The position numbers and the translations under genes are program-made. A stretch of 64,000 nucleotides of DNA, from contig NZ_JABFAO010000002.1 of the NCBI RefSeq assembly GCF_017168235.1, forward strand, positions 516,488-580,487, read 5' to 3'. The notes under the pieces were generated by a model. That model ran no database searches. It worked only from the letters and a program-made list of their open reading frames with translations, and had not been told where the DNA came from. Of this stretch, positions 51,808-59,297 are shown piece after piece. This DNA comes from Rhodococcus sp. KRD197 (GTDB lineage: Bacteria > Actinomycetota > Actinomycetes > Mycobacteriales > Mycobacteriaceae). Numbering within the stretch: position 1 is the first letter of the stretch; every line of letters starts with the position of its first letter.

Positions 51808-51894
51808 GGAGACATCTTGACATCGTTCTTCCCGCGCGCCTAGCGTAATCTGCACACGCATGTACTCAGATGGCCGAATTCGAAGGAAGTGGCG

Positions 51895-52722
51895 ATGACC
51901 GCCCACACGGAAGACAACGCACTACTGCGCAAATCCATGTCAGGGTTCGGGCTGCTCGCCGGCGGGGCAAACGTCATCATGCAGCTCGCCCACCCCGCCG
52001 TCGGCTACGGCGTCTACGAGAGCACCGTCGAGACCGGACAGATCAACCGTCACCCGGTCAAGCGAACCCGCACGACGCTGTCCTACCTGGCCGTCGCGGG
52101 CATGGGTGCCGAGGATGTCAAAGCCGCGTACCGGAAGGCCACCAACAGATCTCACACTGCGGTCAAGTCGACGGCAGACAGTCCGGTGAAATACAACGCG
52201 TTCGACCCCGACCTACAGCTGTGGGTCGCGGCCTGCCTGTACCGCGGCTTCGAAGATGTTTACTATGCCCTCTACGGCGAACCCGACGCGGACTTCCTCG
52301 ACGAGATGTACCAACGCTGCCATGTGCTGGGCTCGACGCTGCAGATGCCACGCGAGAAGTGGCCGTCGAACCGCCTCGCATTCGAAAACTACTGGAACAC
52401 AGCGCTCGACGACGTGCACATCGACCCGACCATCAGGAAGTACCTGTACGGGATCGCGTCGGCGACGTTCGTCAAACCCCATGTCCTGCATCCGCTCATC
52501 GGGCCGTTCATGCGCTTCGTCACCACGGGCTTTCTCCCCGAGCGGTTCCGCGACGAGATGGAACTGCCCTGGGATCCGGTCAAGCAGCGGCGATTCGACC
52601 GACTCGTCCGGGCACTCGCAATGGCCAATCGAGTGACGCCGACCGTGCTGCGCCAGATGCCGTTCAATATTCTGCTCTGGGACGTGCGGACCCGAATGGT
52701 GCAGGGACGCAGCCTGGTTTAG
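51895..52722 (+). CDS. DUF2236 (MpaB/latex-clearing-like) protein, copy 1
   Basis: 275 aa. The family core begins GFGLLAGGANVIMQLAHPAV with the conserved His, then FDPDLQLWVAACLYRGFEDV, TLQMPREKWPSNRLAFENYW, and ends with PFNILLWDVRTRM. DUF2236 includes fungal MpaB and the rubber-cleaving Lcp oxygenases, which are haem b proteins; the activity here is unknown. ATG 51895 with AAGGAA upstream is preferred to GTG 51889. Divergent from its TetR. Confidence 0.82.
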   Translation: MTAHTEDNALLRKSMSGFGLLAGGANVIMQLAHPAVGYGVYESTVETGQINRHPVKRTRTTLSYLAVAGMGAEDVKAAYRKATNRSHTAVKSTADSPVKYNAFDPDLQLWVAACLYRGFEDVYYALYGEPDADFLDEMYQRCHVLGSTLQMPREKWPSNRLAFENYWNTALDDVHIDPTIRKYLYGIASATFVKPHVLHPLIGPFMRFVTTGFLPERFRDEMELPWDPVKQRRFDRLVRALAMANRVTPTVLRQMPFNILLWDVRTRMVQGRSLV

Positions 52723-52740
52723 GCAAGTTCGGTGCGCGGG

Positions 52741-53673
52741 TCAGTTGCCCACGCCGTTCTGCTGAAGAAAGCGATTCAGATCGCGCGTATCGGTGATGAA
52801 GTTGAAGGCCTGCTCTTCACCGCTGATCGTGAAGGAGTTGACCCCGATTACTTCGCCGTTTGCATTGACTGTCGGTCCGCCCGACATGCCGCCGCTGATG
52901 TCAGCGTTCACCTCGAGACCTGCGACGCCCCGCTCGGATATCTGCCTCGATGACACTGTTCCTGTCTTGAACGATGGATTCGGAATTACCATTTCGTTCG
53001 AAACAGCGCTGACGCTCGACGGGAACCCTATCGCGGTTACCGGATCGCCACTTTCCGCTTGCTCGCTTGCAACTCTGAGAGCAGGAGTATCACCATTGAC
53101 GCCGTTTGCGCGGAGAAGCGCCAGATCGCCGTCTTGGGATTTGATCAGATCCACCAATTGAACGGGCATCCAATCGTTGATAACTTGGCCTTCGATGTTC
53201 GGCTGCTTGATTGTCAGGACGACGTCCAGCGGCGCGCCCGCGTCGAACCCTTCGACTTTCCAGTTCGAGATGGCATCATTGGCCAGGTCTATTGCGCCTT
53301 CGTAGTCGAGGAACTCCTGAATTATTCTCTTTCGCGCCTCCTCGGGGTCGACACAATGTCCGGCGGTGACGATTTCTCCCTCGGATCCGGCGAACCACCC
53401 CGTGCAACCCGAAGTCACAGTCCACTCGTCGGACCACTCGAGGCCACCGTCCGTCGTCGGATACTGGACGTATCCCGAGGTTTCGATCTGAAGAAACACG
53501 ATCGAGTCGTCGATCACCTTGTTGTCGCTGACGGCTCCCGAGGCGTCCGTAGCGGCCGCGGGCGCGGCGTCACCACTTTCGGATTCCGTCGTCGAATCAG
53601 AACTGGAGCAACCCGCCACAAGCGCAATGGCAAGCACGGGTAGCGATAGCAGTGACACCACACGAGATTTCAT
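52741..53673 (-). CDS. Lipoprotein trypsin-like serine protease
   Basis: 310 aa. Lipoprotein signal with lipobox ALVAGC, lipidated Cys22, followed by a Ser/Thr/Glu-rich linker. The S1 protease triad is His106 in TAGHC, Asp183 in DGDLALLR and Ser264 in SGGMSGGP; Cys90 and Cys107 flank the histidine and probably pair. It would be anchored outside the membrane. The base composition is visibly less GC-rich than in its neighbours, especially 53,050-53,400. A stretch of about 160 bp between it and the next gene shows nothing clear. Substrate unknown. Confidence 0.87.
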   Translation of the reverse strand: MKSRVVSLLSLPVLAIALVAGCSSSDSTTESESGDAAPAAATDASGAVSDNKVIDDSIVFLQIETSGYVQYPTTDGGLEWSDEWTVTSGCTGWFAGSEGEIVTAGHCVDPEEARKRIIQEFLDYEGAIDLANDAISNWKVEGFDAGAPLDVVLTIKQPNIEGQVINDWMPVQLVDLIKSQDGDLALLRANGVNGDTPALRVASEQAESGDPVTAIGFPSSVSAVSNEMVIPNPSFKTGTVSSRQISERGVAGLEVNADISGGMSGGPTVNANGEVIGVNSFTISGEEQAFNFITDTRDLNRFLQQNGVGN

Positions 53674-53835
53674 AGTGTTCTCCGGTGTGAGTACGACGTC
53701 CCCGACGTTTCTCTCAGTTTTACTCTTGTCGAGGCGTTTTCACTAGACGTCGGGATCGAGAAGATCCTGCGCACAAGTTAGATGCGGTAGGAAACGACCG
53801 GAGAGAATTGGGAACTATCGACCTACGACGACGCC

Positions 53836-54777
53836 CTAGTGCTCCGCTTTTCGCTTCTTCAGCAGCCTCGAGACGCCGAGCTGCGCCGCGACGATGATGG
53901 CGCCGACGATCAGGCCGAGCAGAGCCGACGCGAGAGTGTTCACGATCCACGCGAGCACACCACCGATGCCGGCGACGTCCCCGACGAGTTCCTCGCCGTG
54001 ATGGACCACGTCGTAGATGGGGTGGAAACCCAACTCGTCGATACCGACGAGGAGGATGTGGCCACCGACCCACAACATCGCAGCCGTGCCGACGACGCTG
54101 AGCACCGACATCACCTTCGGCATCGCCTTGACGAGTCCGCGGCCGAACTTCTCGACGACACCGGACCTGGTATCTGCCAACTGCAACCCGATGTCGTCCA
54201 TCTTCACGATCAGTGCGACGACGCCGTAGACGACGATGGTGATGACCACCGCGACCACCGCGAGAATGATCAGCCGACTCCAGAAGCCCTCGCCGGCGAT
54301 GGTGTCGAGGGCGATGACCATGATCTCGGCGGACAGGATCAGATCGGTGCGCACAGCGCCGGAGACGACGGTGTCCTCGTCCTTCGGTACGTCCTCGGCG
54401 GCCTCGTGGTGAGCACCGTGGCCGAAGACCGCGCCCCAGATCTTGTGCACCGCCTCGTAGGCGAGGTAGCAGCCTCCGAGCATCAGAATCGGCGTCAACA
54501 GCCACGGGAGGAACTGGCTGAGCAGCAGCGCGATGGGGAGGATGATGATGAGTTTGTTGCGCAGGGACCCGATCGCGATGCGCTTGATGATCGGGAGCTC
54601 ACGCTCGGCGGCGAGGCCCCGGACGTACTGCGGCGTCACCGCGGCGTCGTCGATGACCACACCGGCAGCTTTCGCCGTCGCCTTGCTCGTTGCCGCACCG
54701 ACGTCGTCGATCGAGGCCGCCGCCAAACGCGCAAGCGCGGCAACGTCGTCGAGAAGAGCGACAAGTCCACCCGCCAT
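53836..54777 (-). CDS. DUF808 (YedI-type) membrane protein
   Basis: 313 aa. The start MAGGLVALLDDVAALARLAA and the AATSKATAKAAGVVIDDAAV segment are the DUF808 hallmark. About six to seven membrane helices follow, with histidine clusters (GHGAHHEA and VVHHGEEL). The function of the family is not established. An AGGAGGA ribosome site lies upstream of ATG 54777. Single gene, divergent from the secreted hydrolase. Confidence 0.9.
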   Translation of the reverse strand: MAGGLVALLDDVAALARLAAASIDDVGAATSKATAKAAGVVIDDAAVTPQYVRGLAAERELPIIKRIAIGSLRNKLIIILPIALLLSQFLPWLLTPILMLGGCYLAYEAVHKIWGAVFGHGAHHEAAEDVPKDEDTVVSGAVRTDLILSAEIMVIALDTIAGEGFWSRLIILAVVAVVITIVVYGVVALIVKMDDIGLQLADTRSGVVEKFGRGLVKAMPKVMSVLSVVGTAAMLWVGGHILLVGIDELGFHPIYDVVHHGEELVGDVAGIGGVLAWIVNTLASALLGLIVGAIIVAAQLGVSRLLKKRKAEH

Positions 54778-54877
54778 GGAGTCCTCCTGAGATCGGTCCG
54801 GTCGCCATGACCAGAACTCAAGATACCGCGCCGCTCGCCACCCGAAACCAGACCAAGAAGGCTGTTACCATCCTCCC

Positions 54878-55939
54878 GTGTTGCTGACGAGACGAGTAAT
54901 TGCCGCACTGTCCGCCTCGCTGCTGCTGATCGGGGGATCCGCTGCTGCTGCGCAGGCCGCGCCGATCAACGTTCCGTGGTCTCCCGACGCAGTCCTCGAT
55001 TCCGAGGTGGAGTTCACCTCGGGAGATGTGACGTACTACGGAAGCTTCCGCGCGCCCGTCGGCGAGGTTCGCGGCGCCGCACTGCTGCTCCCCGGCAGCG
55101 GGCCGACCGACCGGGACGGCAATCAGGACGGCATTACCCCGAACACACTGGCCTATACCGCTGATGTCCTCGCCGAACGCGGCGTCGCCACGCTGCGGTA
55201 CGACAAGTTCGGCAGCGGCCGCACCGGCATGGCCGGCCTCGATCCCACAGATTCGCTCGGCTACACCGACCAGGTCGACACGGCCGAGGCTGCGCTGAAC
55301 GTGCTGCGGGAACGCACCGGGGTGGCGTCGGAGGATATCGCGGTCCTCGGCCACAGTGAAGGATCGTTGACGACGCTGTCGTTGAAGGACCGTGGTGTGG
55401 ACTTCGGACCCGTCGGATTGCTCGCACCGCCGGCACTGAGGTACTTGGACTTGATGTCGCTGCAGCTCAACGCGGCTTTCGATCGTGCGGTCGCCGGCGG
55501 TCAGATGACGCCCGAGGCTGCGAGTTCGGAGCGAGCGCGGCTCGCCGTGAGCATCGAGGCGCTGCGAGCCGGCCAGCCACTGCCGTATCCGGAAGATCCC
55601 ACGCTGGCCCCGCTCGGCATCAATCCGATCAACGCCACGTTCCTCACCGAGATCGACGCCGTCGAACCCACCGCGATCGCAGCCACGCTGGCCCCGTCGA
55701 CCGACGTTCTGCTGACTTGCTCAGAGAAAGACCTCAACGTCTCCTGCGATCAGATCGACGGACTGCACGATGCGTTGGCAGGAACGGACGTCGAATATGC
55801 CCGGTTTGCCAACGCATCGCACACCCTCGGTGAGCTCGGCCCGCTTCCTGCTACGGGTGTCGATCTCTACCTCCCGCTGCCGCTGTCCTCAGAGTTCCGC
55901 GGTGCGCTCGGCACGTGGGCGGAGAACACCTTCAGCTGA
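54878..55939 (+). CDS. Secreted alpha/beta hydrolase
   Basis: 353 aa with a signal peptide (VIAALSASLLLIGGSAAAAQ, cleavage near AQA-A). Hydrolase fold: LLLPGSGPTDRDGNQDG is the oxyanion-side loop of dienelactone-hydrolase-like and S9-like hydrolases, the nucleophile elbow is GHSEG with Ser160, and the His is likely in NASHTLGEL. It acts outside the cytoplasm on an unknown ester. GTG 54878 lacks a ribosome site but TACCAT six bases upstream suggests a leaderless mRNA. Its 3' end overlaps the convergent DUF2236 gene by 51 bp. Confidence 0.83.
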   Translation: MLLTRRVIAALSASLLLIGGSAAAAQAAPINVPWSPDAVLDSEVEFTSGDVTYYGSFRAPVGEVRGAALLLPGSGPTDRDGNQDGITPNTLAYTADVLAERGVATLRYDKFGSGRTGMAGLDPTDSLGYTDQVDTAEAALNVLRERTGVASEDIAVLGHSEGSLTTLSLKDRGVDFGPVGLLAPPALRYLDLMSLQLNAAFDRAVAGGQMTPEAASSERARLAVSIEALRAGQPLPYPEDPTLAPLGINPINATFLTEIDAVEPTAIAATLAPSTDVLLTCSEKDLNVSCDQIDGLHDALAGTDVEYARFANASHTLGELGPLPATGVDLYLPLPLSSEFRGALGTWAENTFS

Positions 55940-56863
55940 ATCGGTGCTGCTGGAGCCGGCTGTGGGGAAGGGGCATCGCGGCGGATCGGCGAGAGCGCCG
56001 AGATCTCGCGGACGGTAGTTCGCGGGGTAACCCGGGTACGTCCGGTTCTTGCCGTCGTCGGTGCTCTTGGACCGCTTTCTCGTCGGCATGAGCCGCACCG
56101 CTCGGGCTTTGGCGCGCAGTGCGATCTCGGCCAGGCGCTGGACCGTCGGCGATCCGGTCGGAAAGCCGAAGGCACGTGCCATCCGATCGTCCATCAGTGC
56201 GTAGACCCCGCGCCGGACGGCGGGGTGCATTGCCTCGGGGAACCACGAGCAGAACAGTTCGAGCGTGTACGTGCCGACCCGGTGATTGTCCTCGGTGTAG
56301 TGGAACGTCAGTTCCTCGTAGTCGAGCTTGAACTTCGCGAGCTCGGTATAGGACTCCGGTATGTTCTTGATTCCCATTCGGATGCCGATCTGCCGATAGA
56401 AATGGAACGCGGCGAGGCGTTCCTTCGGGAGAAGCCGGCGCCAGCCGTACCTGTCGATCCAGTCGATGGGCTCGTAGATGAAAGTGCTGAGCACGTACAG
56501 CATGTCGTCGTTGGAGATGTCGTACTTGGCGTGCATGCGATTGACGGTGCGTAGCGCCTCGACCCCGCGCTCGGACTCGTAGCCGTGTTCGAGCATCTCC
56601 GCCATCAACAGTGCGGTGTCGTCGTACCGTTTCTGCGGCCGGTTGGCGAACTCGCCCGTCTTCTCCAGCAGATTGGAAATGGTTGGCACGCAGTATGTCC
56701 GGAACAACGCGAACTCCAGCGCACGCTGATAGTCCCACGGGAACTCGAAGCCGGCGGTGATGCGGTGAATCGCGTGACAATCACGCTCCGTGTCGAGTTC
56801 TTCGATGCGTCGAACCCACCCGTACCGGCCGCGTCGGGGCTTCGATTCCACTGCGTTGGCCAT
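55889..56863 (-). CDS. DUF2236 (MpaB-like) protein, copy 2
   Basis: 324 aa. The family motif is VNRMHAKYDISNDDMLYVLS, then TFIYEPIDWIDRYGWRRL, with an upstream FALFRTYCVPTISNLL segment. This copy is of a different branch from those at 51895 and 62575. It begins three bases after the aldehyde dehydrogenase stop, so both are in one operon; DUF2236 oxygenases yield aldehydes in the Lcp branch, which would feed an ALDH (inference). The C-terminal 30 residues look improvised by the 51-bp overlap with the convergent hydrolase gene. Confidence 0.82.
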   Translation of the reverse strand: MANAVESKPRRGRYGWVRRIEELDTERDCHAIHRITAGFEFPWDYQRALEFALFRTYCVPTISNLLEKTGEFANRPQKRYDDTALLMAEMLEHGYESERGVEALRTVNRMHAKYDISNDDMLYVLSTFIYEPIDWIDRYGWRRLLPKERLAAFHFYRQIGIRMGIKNIPESYTELAKFKLDYEELTFHYTEDNHRVGTYTLELFCSWFPEAMHPAVRRGVYALMDDRMARAFGFPTGSPTVQRLAEIALRAKARAVRLMPTRKRSKSTDDGKNRTYPGYPANYRPRDLGALADPPRCPFPTAGSSSTDSAEGVLRPRAERTAEL

Positions 56864-56866
56864 CGC

Positions 56867-58363
56867 TCAGCTTCTTCCGTGTCGCAGCTTGAGCATCAAC
56901 GCCGAGACCTTCAGGTCGCGTGCCTTGCGCTGCATCGTCAGTAGATTCATGGGTGCGGCAAACTTCTGCACTGCAAGCGATTTGACGGTGCTGAACTCTC
57001 GAAGGCCGTCAGCGCCGTGGATGCGGCCGAATCCCGAATCGCCGGTGCCGCCGAACGGGAGCGCGGGAATGCCGGCGAAACCGAGCACCGAATTGACGGT
57101 GACCACACCGCAGTCCAGCTTTTCTGCAGCGCGACGTCCCTCGCCTGGATCCTTGGTGAACACCGAGGCACCGAGGCCGTACACCGAAGCGTTCGCGCGC
57201 TCGATGCCCTCGTCGAGATCGCGCACCTTGTTCACCACGACGGTCGGCCCGAATGTTTCCTCGGTGATCGCCGTCGAATCCTCTGGCACGTCCGTGAGGA
57301 TGACGGGGTCGATGTACGGGCCGTGCAGCGAATCCAGCCCGCCCAGCACTGCCCGTCCGCCCTTGGCCAACGCGTCCTCGATCTGCGCGCGCACGATGTC
57401 GCTCTGCTTTCCGAGCGTCATCGGTCCGTAGGAGGAGGTCTTGGCGCCGCCCGGCTTCAGTGCCGACACCGCGGCGGTGAGCTTTTCGACGAAATCCTGG
57501 TAGACGGGCTCGGCAACGTAGATCCGTTCCACACCCGCGCACGTCTGACCGGCATTGCCCATCGCACCGAACGTCGCGAACTCGACTGCCGCGTCGAGGT
57601 CGGCATCCTTGTCGACCAACATGGCGTCCTTGCCGCCGCACTCGGCGACCAGCGGTGTGAGGCGCTGCGCGCAGGTGGCCATGACCTTCTTGGCGGTTGC
57701 AGTCGAGCCGGTGAACGCGATCTTGTCGACGCCCGACTTGCACAGCGCGGCTCCGGTCGATCCGTCACCGGTGATGGTCTGGAACACCGGATGCGCCGCA
57801 GCGAGTGAGTTCCACTTGTCCGCGAGCCAAACACCGACACCCGGTGTCAGTTCGCTGGGCTTGAACACGACGGTGTTTCCGGCGGCAAGTGAGTATGCGA
57901 TCGAGCCCATCGGGGTGTAGAGCGGGTAGTTCCACGGCCCGATCACTCCGACGACTCCGAACGGGCGGTAGCCGACGTAGGCACTCTGATTGAAGCTGAT
58001 CAGGCCGGAGGAGACCTTGCGCTGCTCGAGGATCTTCTTCGCGTTGCGGGCGGCCCAATCGATGTGTTCGACGCCCAACATGACCTCGAGTAGCGAGTCC
58101 TCGTCGGGTTTGCCTGTCTCGGCGGCGATGACTGCGGCGAGGCTCTGGGCGTCCTTCGCGATTGCGGCCTTGTATTCGAGAAGCCACCGCTTTCGTCCGG
58201 TGAAGCCCTGGCTGTCCCACCATCGCGCCGCGGAACGGGCGCGCTCGACAGCGGCGCGGACCTCGTCGGCGTCGGCAACGGGATAGCTGGCGAGAGCCAT
58301 GCCGGTCCGTGGGTCGAGACTGTCGAAGGTACGAGCTTTCGTCTGTACGACCTGGTCCGTCAT
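56867..58363 (-). CDS. Aldehyde dehydrogenase
   Basis: 498-aa NAD(P)-dependent aldehyde dehydrogenase. The oxyanion Asn is in PWNYPLY (Asn145), the general base Glu241 in ECGGKDAMLV, catalytic Cys275 in GQTCAGVERI, and the EETFGP motif is present. Membership of the succinate-semialdehyde-like or fatty-aldehyde branch is uncertain. ATG 58363 with AAGGG upstream is chosen; GTG 58396 has no ribosome site. Operon with the DUF2236 gene; divergent from a GntR gene, with a perfect palindrome in between. Confidence 0.92.
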   Translation of the reverse strand: MTDQVVQTKARTFDSLDPRTGMALASYPVADADEVRAAVERARSAARWWDSQGFTGRKRWLLEYKAAIAKDAQSLAAVIAAETGKPDEDSLLEVMLGVEHIDWAARNAKKILEQRKVSSGLISFNQSAYVGYRPFGVVGVIGPWNYPLYTPMGSIAYSLAAGNTVVFKPSELTPGVGVWLADKWNSLAAAHPVFQTITGDGSTGAALCKSGVDKIAFTGSTATAKKVMATCAQRLTPLVAECGGKDAMLVDKDADLDAAVEFATFGAMGNAGQTCAGVERIYVAEPVYQDFVEKLTAAVSALKPGGAKTSSYGPMTLGKQSDIVRAQIEDALAKGGRAVLGGLDSLHGPYIDPVILTDVPEDSTAITEETFGPTVVVNKVRDLDEGIERANASVYGLGASVFTKDPGEGRRAAEKLDCGVVTVNSVLGFAGIPALPFGGTGDSGFGRIHGADGLREFSTVKSLAVQKFAAPMNLLTMQRKARDLKVSALMLKLRHGRS

Positions 58364-58409
58364 GGGCAACCCTTCAGCTGGAGGTAATTCGGTCACTCAC
58401 ACAAATCGC

Positions 58410-58430
58410 ATCACATATATTTGATGTGAT
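58410..58430. promoter_or_regulatory. Candidate GntR operator
   Basis: ATCACAT-N7-ATGTGAT, a perfect inverted repeat with 7-bp arms, 46 bp upstream of the ALDH start and in the ALDH/gntR divergent region. One arm with its flank (AAATCACATCA, minus strand) recurs in front of the paralogous gntR at 34147-34157. Confidence 0.55.
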
Positions 58431-58548
58431 TTACTGTTGTTCAGCTCACACTATGCGGTGCGCGCCCGCTCGACAAGTCGTTCACATACCGACTCGCACA
58501 GCGGGCCGTAGGGCCGGTGCGATCGCCTCGATTACAGGAGCATCCTTC

Positions 58549-58632
58549 GTGACGAGTATCGACTTCACCCCGGAGCAGGCAGCTCTCGCTCGCTGGGTTA
58601 CACCCGTCGTCGGCACGACCGACGGACCGTGA
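58549..58632 (+). CDS. 27-aa leader frame, like an acyl-CoA dehydrogenase N-terminus
   Basis: Starts at GTG with AGGAG nine bases upstream and ends in a GTGA overlap with the start of gntR. The first residues (VTSIDFTPEQAALAR) look like the beginning of acyl-CoA dehydrogenases such as the one at 50063 (MSIDFTQEQRSFAE), and then the sequence departs. It may be a translated leader that couples ribosomes to gntR, or the scar of a lost acyl-CoA dehydrogenase gene whose good ribosome site was kept. Confidence 0.5.
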   Translation: MTSIDFTPEQAALARWVTPVVGTTDGP

Positions 58633-59297
58633 CGGCGACCGTGCTGCTTCGCAGGCCCCAACTGTCCGAGGAAGTCGCGGGGCACCTCCGCAGTCAGATC
58701 ATGTCCGGCGCGCTGCGCCCCGGCTCGTTCGTCCGAATCGAGGACACCGCAGCCGAACTCGGCGTCAGCGCAACCCCCGTGCGGGAGGCGCTGGTCACCC
58801 TGCGTGGTGAAGGGCTGGTCGAGCAGATCCCGCGGCGCGGCTATCGCGTGGGCGAGCTACGCCGCGAGGATGTCGAGGACATCTTTTGGCTCCAGGGCAC
58901 CATCGCCAGCACGCTGGCACGTCGCGCGGCGCGGGTCATCACCGCGGCCCAGATCGAGCAGCTGTCGGGTCTCAACGACCGCGTCCGCGAGGCCGTCGCG
59001 AGAGCAGACGCGGACGCCGTCGAATCCTGCGAGTTCGAGTTCCATCGCTTCATCAACAGACTTGCCGGTGGACCGAAACTCGCGTGGTTCCTCTTCGGCG
59101 CGATCCGATACACCCCGGCGAGGCTGTACGCCGCGGATCCGGCGTGGGGCCGCGAGTCCGTCCGCAATCATGACGCCCTGCTCTCGGCATTCACGCGCGG
59201 TGATCACGGCGCAGTCGGTGAGCTGATGCGTAGCCAGTTCACCGACGGAGCCGAGCGCTTGATCGCCCACCTCGAACAGACGGGCGTCTGGACCTGA
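58629..59297 (+). CDS. GntR-family regulator (FadR/FCD type), paralogue
   Basis: 222 aa. The winged helix is RPQLSEEVAGHLRSQIMSGA, then LRPGSFVRIEDTAAELGVSATPVREALVTL. The FCD domain has EFEFHRFINRLA, RYTPARLYAADPAWG and RNHDALLSAF. It is closely similar to the GntR at 33457-34137 throughout. Divergent from ALDH-DUF2236, its probable targets. Its GTG start overlaps the small leader frame, and its stop abuts the oxidoreductase stop (TGATCA). Confidence 0.9.
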   Translation: MTATVLLRRPQLSEEVAGHLRSQIMSGALRPGSFVRIEDTAAELGVSATPVREALVTLRGEGLVEQIPRRGYRVGELRREDVEDIFWLQGTIASTLARRAARVITAAQIEQLSGLNDRVREAVARADADAVESCEFEFHRFINRLAGGPKLAWFLFGAIRYTPARLYAADPAWGRESVRNHDALLSAFTRGDHGAVGELMRSQFTDGAERLIAHLEQTGVWT

